NCBI GenBank assembly: GCA_027065695.1
Contig: JAMONP010000046.1
Span: forward strand, 36,295 to 100,294
DNA: 64,000 nucleotides
Source of the DNA: Desulfuromonadales bacterium
GTDB taxonomy: Bacteria > Desulfobacterota > Desulfuromonadia > Desulfuromonadales > BM103
Direction of reading: 5' to 3'
The translations under genes were made by a program, and so were the position numbers. The notes beneath the pieces are model-generated. The model saw only the letters and a program-made list of their open reading frames with translations. It searched no databases and had not been told where the DNA came from. Below are positions 20,701-30,096 of this stretch, in pieces. Numbering within the stretch: the stretch's first letter is position 1; each line of letters starts with the position of its first letter.

Positions 20701-23620
20701 CTGCGAAGTCTGTCATACCTATGATGTAAATCAATTGGTCGGCACCAGATTCCATGCGGCCAACCAGCAGGTGACTACCGGCCATTACGATAACGCCGAC
20801 TGCATCAAGTGTCACGAGCACAAGGTTGGCTTTAAGGCCTCCTGTGACAACTGTCACGCTTCGCCACCAATCAATAATGCCACGGACCTGGTCAAGGATG
20901 GTTCCTCTCCTGGTGATGCCACCGGTTCACTTACGGTAGGCAAACATAACAAGCACGCCAATACTCTCGCCTATGGCTGCAATACTTGCCACAGCGGCTG
21001 GGAGTCCAGCGGTGAGATGCCCAATGGCGGCCAGATCAATGTTGGCATCATGACTCCGGGTAACAATGGCGGTACTTACGATGGCCGCGCCGGTGGTGGC
21101 GGTTATAATGCCGATCTTGGTACCGGTACGACTGTTACCACTGGTGGAGCATTGACCTGCGCCATCTACTGCCATGGCAATACCATCGGCGGCACTATTT
21201 CCACGGCAGTCTGGAACGATGCGGCAACCATCTCTTGTGGTGATTGCCATAAAGGCACTGCCACGCAGATGCAGGCTGGTGCCCTCGGCAGCCACACTCG
21301 CCATGCCGGCAACTCTACCGCTGCCACTTATCAGCTCAACCTGACCTGTGATAACTGTCACGGCACTGTGCCGGTTTTGGGTGATACCCATATGGACGGC
21401 CTGGTAGCCTGGGATGTCACTGCGCTGAACGGCAGTACCCCGACCTATGCCGGAGCTGCCAACGGCAGCGCCGGTCCGGCTCCAACTACTTATGACAGCT
21501 GTGCTAATGTCTACTGTCACAGCGATGTGCAGAACGATGGTGCTTCAGCTGTGTCACCGACGTTCGCAGCCCCGACCTGGGGTGGTACAGTTGCCTGTGG
21601 CGATTGTCATGGCGACGCCACTGGTCGTCCGACCACTGGCAGCCATACCAAGCACAACTCTTATGTCTGCTCTGTATGCCACACTGCAGCTGGCGATGAA
21701 ACTGCTAGACATGCTGACAGCGAAATTGATATCGATATCGACAATGCCTACGGAGCCTCAGCAGCTTACAGCCAATCAGGAAACAATCCTGCCGGCAACG
21801 GTTATGGCAGCTGTTCGAATGTTTCCTGTCACGGTGCAAGCACCCCGACCTGGGGCGGTACAGTCGCTTGTGGTTCTTGTCACGGCACAGTTGGTGCTTT
21901 CAATGATAACCGCGACGGAGCGCCACCGGTTGACCTGGCCAACCTGAGTGGCTCCTATGAGGCAGGCAAACACCAGAAGCATCTCAATGTCAGCATGGCC
22001 AATACCTCTGATTACTGTAACCTCTGTCATAATGGTGCCGGTTACGGTACTGCCAAGCATGCTGACGGTACCGTTGACATGGTTTTCAATGCTGCCGCAG
22101 GCGGTAGCGCAACCTGGGCTGATTCCGGTATCAACGTTGCCCCTGGCGGCACCTGCGGCAGTCTTGACGCCAACAGCTGTCACGGTGGTATCAACTGGGA
22201 TCCAGCTCTGACCATCAGTTGTAATACCTGCCACGGCTTTGGCGGCACCGACCCCAATCATGTGAGCGACAGCCGCGGTATCTCCGGCACTAACTGTGAG
22301 CATTGTCATGAGACTGGTCATCCGCAGGGGACCACGTCGGCAAATTCGATCCTGATTGCCAACAACTTGACGGTGGGTATCAATTATAAGTCAGGTGGTA
22401 TTCATCTGCTCAAGACCATCCAAGGGGTTGCCAATACCACTGAGGCTGAGACCTGCTGGAGTTGTCACGATGCACAAGGGACTCAGGTTTCAGAGTGGGG
22501 TGTGAACAACAACGCCAATACAGGTGGTCTGGGTTATGATTATGGCACTCTCAGCACCAGTGACTGGACCGCAGCGACCTGGACCTCAGGCACCGCTGAC
22601 TTCAGCTACAAAACTGGTGCCATCCAGTCTACCCATTCAGTTAATAGTGCTGGTACTGCAGCTGTCACAGGATCTGATTATGCCAAGACTGAAACCAAAG
22701 ATATTGTAGACAATATTCGCTGTTCCTACTGTCACGATGTTCATGATCGCAATCTCACCAGCGGTGACAGTGTAACCGGTCAACCTTATCTGCGCGGCAC
22801 CTGGAAGGGCAATCCTTACAATGAAGATGGTGCGCCCCAGTCAGGGGTAACTACAGGCTGGGCCAATAACGGCACTTACGGCGAAGTTCCCCGGGCCAGC
22901 ACCAGTACTACCAACAATGGTGGCGTGGGCGGCTACTGGATCGACGAAAACAGTGGTGATCCAAATAATGGTGAGAGTCTCGACAGTACGGCCAGTTTGT
23001 GTAAACTCTGCCACAGTCAGGGCTACACCAGTGCTGCAGATATCGTCAACAACATGGATTATACAACCGGGGAGAATCTCTGGCTCGGTACTAATGGCCA
23101 CAGCAATGCGGTTCTTGATGGTGACGGTACCTATCAGACCAACATCTTCACCAGCGCCAGGCGTGGCCTGGCCGATGCTGATGTGAATGGCACATATACC
23201 AAGGTAGATATGGGGCTGTCGAGTTCCACTGGTTGGGCAAGGAGTTACCGTGGCGATGGTGGTTATAATTACAATCCAACTTCTGGATACTGGCAGTATA
23301 GCTATCAGAACTTTGCCTGGTCAGTGACAGTTGACGATGCCACAACTGACACCAACTACCACAACTTTAACTGTGGCAAATGCCATAATCCGCATGCCTC
23401 ACGGCTGCCTAAGTTGATGATCACCAACTGCATGGACACCAGACACAACGATTGGGATGATGATTATCAAGCTTCGAGTGTGAGTGGCGACACCTTTAAC
23501 GGTGCTCATATGTCCCAGTGGCCTTCGGCGCAGAACTGTCATCGTCGTGGCGACCCGGCTGAGGCTGGTGGCGATGGTACTTCTTTGGGAACGGGCTGGA
23601 ACAAGGTCACGCCATGGTAG
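17777..23620 (+). CDS. Giant secreted multiheme c-type cytochrome with N-terminal Ig-like region
   Basis: A 1947-residue exported protein. The ATG at 17777 has GGAG seven bases upstream; a hydrophobic stretch (about residues 30-48) ends in AQA, a likely signal-peptidase site. Residues 60-870 are Ser/Thr/Gly-rich beta-type sequence with Ig-like repeats. Residues about 914-1870 contain 17 CXXCH heme motifs, plus two CX4CH (CANVYCH, CSNVSCH), one CX3CH and one wider CX7CH-like site. The pairing CX4CH...TWGGTVACG-CHG matches the Geobacter CxxxxCH/CXXCH domain. Likely an outer-surface electron carrier or metal reductase. No porin or partner cytochrome adjoins it. The exact function is unknown. Confidence 0.9.
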   Translation: MLTWIEPLGAGEACQKDQYDPVCRRGVPQVVRFAVMAVMAMVLGLAGFVGRAQAVTVTDTTPTSAAFTASTWTNPNNALSQDDNYATWKNTDQSYLVLTGFDFSSIPDSAQIDGVTILVRGLHSSGTANYRDYVVGLTKNATAIAGTEKNSLTEGTTFATSVADYTLGANNDLWGTTWTATEIKSANFGVMLTDNNGTQTSTTPGYSIDVMYITVDYTITCSETTPSSIIWNGTNTAAGNFNAANFVTLTDIVNEEYQVTAGSPASAIDLGHGETGNCNSETFNGNMLYVDGNNPANATGTIDSIKAEIGAAGGDIMFFTCVMSGNNCTVTDVTPWQTATAGQVNSWSGLSLSVNAGDLLGFYYDNLSGRSRPTVCRDSITGVRYQFVQDSPIPAAGQLYTVADGANTDALQIYATGSTPGETIMIPWNVDPQEASAVLTDGNSYNLYARGNDSECNTTYYGDPAAANTTADGILQNFTWSSETTPPIAGAVTVAPDSGTQVPAAFTITTSFTDNETAVSSCDYTLNGGSSWSAGTVSGSGPYSCAANITGQVDGASLTINMRATSGGGTSTATAISRTVDAARPTVSIVVAGSSSGTPVSFTVTFSESVTAFTAADVVLGGTAGATTANISGSGSSYTVDVTGMTADGTITMDIPADSAFDAVGNGNTAATQAMTSWVSCAPTVTQITVSSATNPINYPASTSSISLAVTGGTGTISSTQWSDDNGTTWNSTATVYTAPAQTVGAITISGRAIEDNCLTTMATANTVTQNFDTRTPYIEPGTASSAQYGLDKVRITMPYSGLNDDSSASVSVAYDLNGAAQTQVSTNPVIGTGPAIIDLGVFSTGDAITNIVVTYTDTRWSSAPGNAVQNLADITMVSWADNNLLHNSNRFPGTSKHGGDWGTLTGYAGGIVCATCHGKNTGNVKRVRATISYPDGSSMPGGGSIATVNLQSLVDGSSDFGDDNTAPRSSSNKVCEVCHTYDVNQLVGTRFHAANQQVTTGHYDNADCIKCHEHKVGFKASCDNCHASPPINNATDLVKDGSSPGDATGSLTVGKHNKHANTLAYGCNTCHSGWESSGEMPNGGQINVGIMTPGNNGGTYDGRAGGGGYNADLGTGTTVTTGGALTCAIYCHGNTIGGTISTAVWNDAATISCGDCHKGTATQMQAGALGSHTRHAGNSTAATYQLNLTCDNCHGTVPVLGDTHMDGLVAWDVTALNGSTPTYAGAANGSAGPAPTTYDSCANVYCHSDVQNDGASAVSPTFAAPTWGGTVACGDCHGDATGRPTTGSHTKHNSYVCSVCHTAAGDETARHADSEIDIDIDNAYGASAAYSQSGNNPAGNGYGSCSNVSCHGASTPTWGGTVACGSCHGTVGAFNDNRDGAPPVDLANLSGSYEAGKHQKHLNVSMANTSDYCNLCHNGAGYGTAKHADGTVDMVFNAAAGGSATWADSGINVAPGGTCGSLDANSCHGGINWDPALTISCNTCHGFGGTDPNHVSDSRGISGTNCEHCHETGHPQGTTSANSILIANNLTVGINYKSGGIHLLKTIQGVANTTEAETCWSCHDAQGTQVSEWGVNNNANTGGLGYDYGTLSTSDWTAATWTSGTADFSYKTGAIQSTHSVNSAGTAAVTGSDYAKTETKDIVDNIRCSYCHDVHDRNLTSGDSVTGQPYLRGTWKGNPYNEDGAPQSGVTTGWANNGTYGEVPRASTSTTNNGGVGGYWIDENSGDPNNGESLDSTASLCKLCHSQGYTSAADIVNNMDYTTGENLWLGTNGHSNAVLDGDGTYQTNIFTSARRGLADADVNGTYTKVDMGLSSSTGWARSYRGDGGYNYNPTSGYWQYSYQNFAWSVTVDDATTDTNYHNFNCGKCHNPHASRLPKLMITNCMDTRHNDWDDDYQASSVSGDTFNGAHMSQWPSAQNCHRRGDPAEAGGDGTSLGTGWNKVTPW

Positions 23621-23664
23621 TAACTGAGACGAAAGAGGAAATCGTGAAGCAATAACAGACCTCG

Positions 23665-23688
23665 AAGGGCCGGAGCCATCCGGCCCTT
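23665..23688 (+). terminator. Terminator after the cytochrome gene
   Basis: AAGGGCCGG-AGCCAT-CCGGCCCTT followed by TC; a strong stem 44 bases after the stop codon, though the T tract is short. Confidence 0.75.
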
Positions 23689-23766
23689 TCGCATACCTCT
23701 CATTGGAGAATTACCGACACAAAGGCCGTTTACAATCCCTTTGCGCCTGTACTATCATGCGTGATT

Positions 23767-24948
23767 ATGTTCGGTACACAAATTCATCGCTATATTCTCA
23801 GGGAAGTTCTCTCGCCTACCCTGCTTTGCCTCATCATCTTCACCATGGTCATGGTGATGGGACGAGCCGTTAAACTGGTCGACCTGATCATCAACAAAGG
23901 GGTTTCGATAACAGACATTTTGGTCCTGCTTGCCACCCTGCTGCCAACTTTCTTCTCCATATCACTACCACTCGCTTTTCTCATGGGCATCATGATCGGT
24001 CTGGGCCGCATGTCTGCCGACAGCGAAACAGTAGCACTCAAATCTGCAGGGATCGGTCTGGCAAGGATCTCCATGCCTATTTTTGCCTTGGCACTTGTTT
24101 TCGCGTTACTGACCGGAGCAATCAATATCTGGGTCAAGCCATGGAGCTATAGTGCTTTTGCAACCAAGAGTTTTGAAATTGTTCAACAGAAAGCAACCAT
24201 CGGCTTTCAGCCACGAGTCTTCATGAACCAGTTCAATGACCTCGTACTCTACGCAAATGACATCGATGATCGTACTGACCAAATGCAAGGTATCTTTATC
24301 GTTGAAAAGAATTCGGAATCAACCACATGGGTTTTTGCCAACAGTGGCAACATTTCTACTGACAAAGAAGCTGAAACCGTGACGATTCGCCTGCACGACG
24401 GCGTTATTCACCGCCAGCAAACCGAATCTGCCGACAACTACCAACTAATCAACTTCAGCAATTACGATATCCAACCAGAGATCTCAGCATTTAAGGACCA
24501 GACAAAGAAAAAGAATCAGAAGCCCAAGGCAATGCCCACCTGGAAACTATGGAAAAACATTCCGAGCGAAAAGGACCCGATAAAAGTTCAGAAACTACAA
24601 GCAGAACTCCATATGAGACTGGTCTCGCCACTGGCACCACTGCTTTTTGTTCTTTTCGGGCTACCCTTCAGTATGCAATCACACCGTTCCGGTCGTAGCG
24701 GCGGTTTTGTCATGGGCTTGATTATTTTCCTCGGCTATTACTTCATGCTGTCAACAGCCGTTACTCTAACTAAGGATGCAGCAATACCACCATGGCTAAC
24801 CTTCTGGATTCCCCAACTCCTGTTAGCAGGCGTGGGGATTTTCTTCCTCCACCAGGTTTCACGGGGAAAACCAAACCCACTGATCTCATGGATTGACCAT
24901 ACGCTACTCTCCCTGCAGAAACGAGCACGCAAGAATGTCGACTCTTGA
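23767..24948 (+). CDS. lptF: LPS export permease LptF
   Basis: Inner-membrane half of the LptB2FG transporter that extracts LPS and feeds it to LptC and LptA. About 393 residues: N-terminal membrane bundle (MFGTQIHRYILREVLSPTLL), a periplasmic beta-jellyroll domain in the middle, and a C-terminal membrane bundle (PLAPLLFVLFGLPFSMQSHRSG). A GTG two codons upstream is possible. lptG overlaps its end by 14 bp. The ATPase lptB with lptA and lptC lies at 39-41 kb. Order and the YjgP/YjgQ family features identify it. Confidence 0.93.
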   Translation: MFGTQIHRYILREVLSPTLLCLIIFTMVMVMGRAVKLVDLIINKGVSITDILVLLATLLPTFFSISLPLAFLMGIMIGLGRMSADSETVALKSAGIGLARISMPIFALALVFALLTGAINIWVKPWSYSAFATKSFEIVQQKATIGFQPRVFMNQFNDLVLYANDIDDRTDQMQGIFIVEKNSESTTWVFANSGNISTDKEAETVTIRLHDGVIHRQQTESADNYQLINFSNYDIQPEISAFKDQTKKKNQKPKAMPTWKLWKNIPSEKDPIKVQKLQAELHMRLVSPLAPLLFVLFGLPFSMQSHRSGRSGGFVMGLIIFLGYYFMLSTAVTLTKDAAIPPWLTFWIPQLLLAGVGIFFLHQVSRGKPNPLISWIDHTLLSLQKRARKNVDS

Positions 24949-26020
24949 CCGTTATATTCTGAAGACTTTTATCAGTAACCTGGCCATGGTGCTACTGATC
25001 TTGATCTCGCTCTACGGCCTGATTGAATTTCTTGAGAAAGTCGACGACTTCATAGAGTTTCAAGCCGAGGCAAAATACTACCTTCTCTACCCCCTGCACC
25101 TCCTGCCGGTCATCATCTCCAACTCCATGCCGATGGCTGTGCTACTTGCTACCTTTGCGACAATTGGAGGCTTTTCCAGATCAAACCAGTTGACGGCCAT
25201 GCTCAGTGGTGGCGTCAGTTTCAACCGCATCAACCGCCCTCTCTTTCTGGGTAGCCTGGTTCTTGCATTTCTCATCATTGTTGCAAATCTATGGCTGGTG
25301 CCCTGGTCCTCTCGTGAGTCAAATTACATTCTGCGCACCGAAATCAAGGGTAAGGCCTCACAGACTGTATCCAGCAAAGATCTCTATTTTCGCGACGGTA
25401 AGCGGATCATCAGTGTCAATCAGGCCTTCCCGGCAAAAGGAGTTATCCTGGGTCTTACAATCATTGAATTCAATGACAACTTCATGCCGACAAAACGCAT
25501 CCAGGCGGAGAGGGCAACTTATATAAGGAAGGGTCTGTGGCGACTCGACAATGCTGTCATATGGGGCTTTATCCCCGGGACCAGTGGCATAGCCTCTTTT
25601 GACCATAAAACAGAACTGATTATTGATCTCAAACGTCAACCTTCCGAAATGTTGCAACTCTGGAACCGGCCAGAGGACCTGACTTTTGACGAGTTGCTGC
25701 AATTCACGACGAAACTGCAAGCGGAAGGGTATGACCCAAAAGCGTACCAAGTAGAAACGCACATGCGTTTTGCCAAAGCAGCTATCCCTATAATTATGGT
25801 TCTGATCGGTATTCCCTTCGCCCTGCAGCGGGGTCGCAATGCCAGCTTTTCTCTCGGCATCGTCATCAGCCTGGTCATCTTTGTTGTCTATTTTATCTTT
25901 TATGCTGTCTTCGCCGTCTTTGGTGCCATCGCTATTCTGCCACCACCGGTTGCAGCCTGGGCGGCTAACATTCTCATGGCATTGATTGGTGCCTGGTTTT
26001 ATTTACGGTTGCAGGATTGA
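24935..26020 (+). CDS. lptG: LPS export permease LptG
   Basis: Second membrane subunit of LptB2FG. The start MSTLDRYILKTFISNLAMVLL at 24935 overlaps the lptF 3' end; longer frames upstream are not family-like. About 361 residues with six predicted membrane segments around a periplasmic domain; the C-terminal bundle contains KAAIPIIMVLIGIPFALQRGR. The paired lptF-lptG arrangement supports the naming. A bidirectional terminator follows. Confidence 0.93.
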   Translation: MSTLDRYILKTFISNLAMVLLILISLYGLIEFLEKVDDFIEFQAEAKYYLLYPLHLLPVIISNSMPMAVLLATFATIGGFSRSNQLTAMLSGGVSFNRINRPLFLGSLVLAFLIIVANLWLVPWSSRESNYILRTEIKGKASQTVSSKDLYFRDGKRIISVNQAFPAKGVILGLTIIEFNDNFMPTKRIQAERATYIRKGLWRLDNAVIWGFIPGTSGIASFDHKTELIIDLKRQPSEMLQLWNRPEDLTFDELLQFTTKLQAEGYDPKAYQVETHMRFAKAAIPIIMVLIGIPFALQRGRNASFSLGIVISLVIFVVYFIFYAVFAVFGAIAILPPPVAAWAANILMALIGAWFYLRLQD

Positions 26021-26041
26021 CTTGCTGGAGCCATAAGAAAA

Positions 26042-26073
26042 AAAGGGAGCCAATATAAATTGGCTCCCTTTTT
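26042..26073. terminator. Bidirectional terminator between lptG and ahcY
   Basis: AAAGGGAGCCAAT-ATAA-ATTGGCTCCCTTT, a 13 bp stem, has T runs on the plus strand and A-derived T residues on the minus strand. It lies between the convergent genes lptG and ahcY and can serve both. Confidence 0.92.
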
Positions 26074-26096
26074 CTATAGGCTTCTAAATTGGTTTC

Positions 26097-27554
26097 TCAA
26101 TAACGATAAGAATCGGGTTTATATGGCCCTGCCACCGGCAGACCAAGGTATTTGGCCTGCTCTTCAGTGAGAGTTGTCAATTTTGCGCCAAGTTTACCTA
26201 GATGCAACCTGGCGACCTTTTCGTCGAGGCTCTTCGGTAGAACATAAACCTCATTCTCATAGTTGTCAGGATTCAGGAAGAGTTCAATTTGAGCGATCAC
26301 CTGATTACTGAAACTGTTCGACATGACAAAAGATGGATGACCAGTAGCACAACCAAGGTTGAGCAGTCGTCCTTCGGCCAGCACGATGACCGCGTGACCA
26401 TCCGGGAATATCCACTGATCAACCTGATTACCATGCTCACGAGGATTCTTGATGTTGACCTTTTCGATCCCGGCCACTTTCGCCAAAGGTGCCATCTCGA
26501 TCTCGTTGTCGAAGTGACCAATATTGCCAACAATGGCGTTATGCTTCATCTGCGCCATGTGCTCAACTCGAATCACATCCTTGTTACCGGTTGTGGTAAC
26601 AAAAATGTCAGCGGCAGCGACCACATCCTCAAGAGTCTTCACTTCGTAACCCTCCATCAGAGCCTGCAGGGCACAAATCGGATCAATTTCGGTAACGATC
26701 ACGCGGGCACCCTGGCCACGCAGGGACTGACAGCAACCCTTGCCGACATCACCGTAACCACAGACCACAGCAACCTTGCCGGAGATCATAACATCGGTAG
26801 CGCGCATGATGCCATCGACCAGGCTGTGACGACAACCATAGACATTATCGAACTTGCTCTTGGTCACCGAGTCATTGACATTCATCGCCGGGAACGGCAG
26901 CTTGCCCTCTTTCTGCAACTGATAGAGACGATGGACACCGGTTGTGGTTTCCTCGGTCACGCCCTTGATTGAATCACAGATGGCCGTCCAATCAATGGTC
27001 TTGCCTTGAATAGAATTTTTAAGGCAACCAACAAGTTCAAGCCAGTCTTCCGGATCGTCAGCTTTGCAGTCAGGCACACCCTGCTCCTGCCACTCGCTGC
27101 CATAAAGGACCATCATGGTCGCGTCACCGCCATCATCGAGAATCATATTCGGCAGCTGTCCATCCGGCCAGTTCAATGCCTGCTCGGTACACCACCAGTA
27201 TTCGTTGAGGGTCTCGCCCATCCAGGCGAAGACCGGAACGCCCCTGGGATTCTCAACTGTACCTTCACGGCCAACCGCAATTGCTGCGGCAGCCTGATCC
27301 TGAGTCGAGAAGATATTACACGAGGCCCAACGCACCTCGGCGCCGAGATCAAGCAGGGTTTCAATCAGCACCGCAGTCTGAATCGTCATATGCAGGGAAC
27401 CGGTAATCCGGGCACCTTTGAGTGGTTGCTGCTCAGCATATTCCTTGCGCAGAGCCATCAAGCCGGGCATTTCAACTTCGGCCAGTTCAATTTCCTTGCG
27501 TCCCCAGGATGCCAGGGAAAGGTCCAATACTTTAAATTCATGATTTTCTGTCAT
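26097..27554 (-). CDS. ahcY: Adenosylhomocysteinase
   Basis: Hydrolyses S-adenosylhomocysteine to adenosine and homocysteine with bound NAD. The 485-residue product has the NAD fold motif GYGDVGKGC, the substrate motif [13 protein letters not shown], and the conserved C-terminal KPDSYRY. It shares the minus strand with metK, with a glycosyltransferase gene in between, so both halves of the SAM cycle are here. No SAH riboswitch fits in the 48 bp upstream gap. Confidence 0.97.
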   Translation of the reverse strand: MTENHEFKVLDLSLASWGRKEIELAEVEMPGLMALRKEYAEQQPLKGARITGSLHMTIQTAVLIETLLDLGAEVRWASCNIFSTQDQAAAAIAVGREGTVENPRGVPVFAWMGETLNEYWWCTEQALNWPDGQLPNMILDDGGDATMMVLYGSEWQEQGVPDCKADDPEDWLELVGCLKNSIQGKTIDWTAICDSIKGVTEETTTGVHRLYQLQKEGKLPFPAMNVNDSVTKSKFDNVYGCRHSLVDGIMRATDVMISGKVAVVCGYGDVGKGCCQSLRGQGARVIVTEIDPICALQALMEGYEVKTLEDVVAAADIFVTTTGNKDVIRVEHMAQMKHNAIVGNIGHFDNEIEMAPLAKVAGIEKVNIKNPREHGNQVDQWIFPDGHAVIVLAEGRLLNLGCATGHPSFVMSNSFSNQVIAQIELFLNPDNYENEVYVLPKSLDEKVARLHLGKLGAKLTTLTEEQAKYLGLPVAGPYKPDSYRY

Positions 27555-27602
27555 TGTGACGAAGTTCTCCTCTTTAAGTGTTCGTTATATTCAGTACAAT
27601 CT

Positions 27603-28700
27603 TTAATCCGGTTTAGTCTTAAGCTGCCAGGCGAACCATACCCTGACTAGCAATGCTGTCAATGTACGACCAATACAATGGTTCGTCAATGGCTCAAACC
27701 AACCATCAAACCAGTTCAACCAATAACCGTCCTGATGATTCGATTCAAGACCCTGACGATACCTTTTGCGACAATCCAGGGCCAGACCGATCTGCCAGGC
27801 CTGACTGCGTACGTACCCCCCGGTTGCCAGGTAGATTCCCCATCTTTTCGATAACGGCATCTCGTCAAAGAGTTTTTTGATCAAGCGAAAGAAAGGTAGC
27901 AGCTGCAGAGGTTGGGTTCGATCCTGCTGGCGGTAAACATCGGGAGCTTCAGCAAAAAACTCCAACCAGCCGATTGCGAGAAAGTTCATCAACAAGGCAT
28001 TGAGTGTTTGACGAGCCCTTATCCCTTCAATCTGAAAACGTCGCGCAGAGGTAACAATCTCACCAGGCAGAAGCAACCATTGGCCCGAGGTGCGGATCTT
28101 TTCTGCCAGAGAAGTATCTTCCATAACCGGCAAGTCTTGCCGAAACGGACCAACTCTGTGAAAAAAATCTTTTGTCAACAACATGCCCTGATCGCCATGA
28201 ATACAACCGGGACGCCCGAGAGAGGCCTTGGTTTCGTAGTAAAACATACCAAAGCTGTCTTCACTTCCGGGTGAATTAAAACTCCCGAGTGAATTAAAAC
28301 TCCCGGACGAATCAAAACGCAGGGTGAAACGTCCGGCCGAAGAATCTGAAGACGCCAACCGCTGGTGGCTTTGAATAAACTCAAGTGCCTGCCGTAACTG
28401 GTGGTCATCAGCAAAGCGACTGTCGGCGTGCAAGAAAAGCAGCCAATCTGAATTTGCCGCCGACACTCCGGCATTCAATTGTTGCCCACGTCCGCTTGGG
28501 CCAACCATGCAGCTCCCTGTCAAACGGTCGGCTGCAAAAAAATCATCAACCAACAATCCGGTGCCATCGACAGAGCCACCATCGGTTACAATCACCTCAA
28601 AACACAGGCCTTCTTGACGCTCGAGATCACCAAGCAACAAGGGCAGGCTTTCAGCTTCGTTGAGAGTCGGAATGATGATGGAGAGATCTGGTTTCGGCAT
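27603..28700 (-). CDS. Family 2 glycosyltransferase (rSAM/selenodomain-associated type 2-like)
   Basis: A 365-residue GT-A fold enzyme beginning MPKPDLSIIIPTLNEAESLP, with DGGSVDGT and the DXD-like HADSR motif near residues 90-95. The N-terminal half resembles the TIGR04283 group of transferases. Substrate and acceptor are not known. Mid-protein there is a Ser/Gly-rich insert (FNSLGSFNSPGS) encoded by three 18 bp repeats. It lies between ahcY and metK, perhaps in one transcript; a palindrome upstream may limit read-through from metK. Confidence 0.8.
   Translation of the reverse strand: MPKPDLSIIIPTLNEAESLPLLLGDLERQEGLCFEVIVTDGGSVDGTGLLVDDFFAADRLTGSCMVGPSGRGQQLNAGVSAANSDWLLFLHADSRFADDHQLRQALEFIQSHQRLASSDSSAGRFTLRFDSSGSFNSLGSFNSPGSEDSFGMFYYETKASLGRPGCIHGDQGMLLTKDFFHRVGPFRQDLPVMEDTSLAEKIRTSGQWLLLPGEIVTSARRFQIEGIRARQTLNALLMNFLAIGWLEFFAEAPDVYRQQDRTQPLQLLPFFRLIKKLFDEMPLSKRWGIYLATGGYVRSQAWQIGLALDCRKRYRQGLESNHQDGYWLNWFDGWFEPLTNHCIGRTLTALLVRVWFAWQLKTKPD
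28265..28319. repeat. 18 bp tandem repeat in the glycosyltransferase gene
   Basis: Three consecutive units near CTCCCGGGTGAATTAAAA encode the Ser/Gly/Phe/Asn insert. The units have diverged slightly. Confidence 0.8.
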
Positions 28701-28728
28701 AATCGGAACAAAAACGGGTAGATCGACG

Positions 28729-28751
28729 AGGAGCCTGTCTGACAGGCTCCT
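28729..28751. other. Perfect palindrome between metK and the glycosyltransferase
   Basis: AGGAGCCTGTC-T-GACAGGCTCCT: 11 bp arms around one base. No T run follows on either strand, so it is a hairpin of uncertain role. Its GCCTGTC/GACAGGC core resembles the REP-like repeats elsewhere in the window. Confidence 0.6.
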
Positions 28752-28791
28752 GGTGATCCACCCGCTTAATCAGCTATCAATATCGGCAGGA

Positions 28792-29961
28792 TCAGATACC
28801 AGCACGCTTTTTCAGGGAGTCTATCCGATCGGTACGTTCCCAGGTAAATTCAGGCAATTCACGACCGAAATGTCCATATGCGGCGGTTTGCAAATAGATT
28901 GGACGCAGTAGATCAAGCGTTTCGATGATACTGCGCGGGCGCATGTCGAATTCATCACGAACAACCCGGGCAATCTCGTCTGATGGGATTTTACCGGTAC
29001 CGAAGGCGTTAACCATAACTGAAACCGGCTCAGCAACACCAATGGCATAGGCAAGCTGCACTTCACATTTATCAGCAATACCGGCGGCAACAATATTCTT
29101 GGCAACATAACGGGCCATGTAAGAGGCGCTACGGTCAACCTTGGAGGGGTCCTTTCCCGAAAAAGCGCCACCACCGTGGGAGCCTTGACCACCGTAGGTG
29201 TCGACGATAATTTTACGACCCGTCAGACCACAATCACCCATCGGTCCACCAACCACAAAACGACCTGTCGGATTGATAAAATACTTGGTGTTTTCATCGA
29301 GAAGATTGGCAGGAATCACCTTGCGCACAACTTCCTCTATAATCGATTCCTTGAGGTTTTCATAAGTGACATCCGGTGCATGCTGCGAAGAGACAACCAC
29401 CGTATCGACCCGGATTGGCTTATCATTGATGTACTGAATCGACACCTGCGACTTACCGTCAGGACGCAGGAAATTGAGTAAGCCGCTTTTGCGAACATCG
29501 GCAAGACGCTTGGTCAGCTTATGGGCAAAAGTAATCGGCATCGGCATCAGTTCAGGGGTTTCGTTACAAGCATAGCCGAACATCAAGCCCTGGTCACCGG
29601 CACCCTGGTCGGCAAACATGCCCTCACCTTCAGACACACCCTGGGAGATATCAGGAGACTGGCGATCAATCGAGGTCATAACCGCACAGGTTTCATAGTC
29701 AAACCCCATGGAGGAATCATCGTAACCAATATCTTTGATGGTTTGACGAACGATCTGCGGCATATCAACATACGCGCTGGTGGTAATCTCGCCGGCAATC
29801 ATTGCCATACCGGTCGTCACGAGAGTTTCACAGGCAACCCTGGCCTTGGGATCCTGAGCAATAATTGCATCGAGGATGGCATCTGAGATCTGATCGGAAA
29901 CCTTGTCAGGATGCCCCTCGGATACCGATTCGGAAGTAAAAAGAAAGTCTGTCATTGCCAT
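28792..29961 (-). CDS. metK: S-adenosylmethionine synthetase
   Basis: Makes SAM from ATP and methionine. The ATG at 29961 ([20 protein letters not shown]) is chosen: AGGAG lies eight bases upstream, and ten further codons upstream derive from a REP-like repeat. The 389-residue product contains GHPDK, GAGDQG and the P-loop-like [16 protein letters not shown], all diagnostic. It has a candidate promoter with a perfect TTGACA at 30056-30051. Confidence 0.97.
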   Translation of the reverse strand: MAMTDFLFTSESVSEGHPDKVSDQISDAILDAIIAQDPKARVACETLVTTGMAMIAGEITTSAYVDMPQIVRQTIKDIGYDDSSMGFDYETCAVMTSIDRQSPDISQGVSEGEGMFADQGAGDQGLMFGYACNETPELMPMPITFAHKLTKRLADVRKSGLLNFLRPDGKSQVSIQYINDKPIRVDTVVVSSQHAPDVTYENLKESIIEEVVRKVIPANLLDENTKYFINPTGRFVVGGPMGDCGLTGRKIIVDTYGGQGSHGGGAFSGKDPSKVDRSASYMARYVAKNIVAAGIADKCEVQLAYAIGVAEPVSVMVNAFGTGKIPSDEIARVVRDEFDMRPRSIIETLDLLRPIYLQTAAYGHFGRELPEFTWERTDRIDSLKKRAGI

Positions 29962-29972
29962 ATGTCGTACTC

Positions 29973-30000
29973 CTAGCAGCCTGTCGGACAATCAGGGCTG
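29973..30000. repeat. REP-like palindrome upstream of metK
   Basis: Plus strand CTAGCAGCCTGTCGGACA...CAGGGCTG. On the minus strand its end CTAGGAG supplies the metK ribosome binding site. Confidence 0.7.
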
Positions 30001-30027
30001 AATCTAAAAAACTTTATAAGACGCGGA

Positions 30028-30056
30028 ACGGTAAGCTTTTGCGCTAAGACTGTCAA
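30028..30056 (-). promoter_or_regulatory. Candidate metK promoter
   Basis: Minus strand TTGACA (30056-30051, perfect -35) and TACCGT (30033-30028, weak -10) are 17 bases apart, in the gap between ptsI and metK. Confidence 0.55.
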
Positions 30057-30096
30057 GATTTTAAAACCTTAAAACCTTGATGATTGATACTTGAGA

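Noticed and set aside
27555-27602. SAH riboswitch before ahcY
   Set aside because: Only 48 bases separate the genes, too short, and no SAH-box pattern is visible.
29962-30096. SAM riboswitch before metK
   Set aside because: The short leader after the candidate promoter contains only a REP-like palindrome, no SAM-box features.
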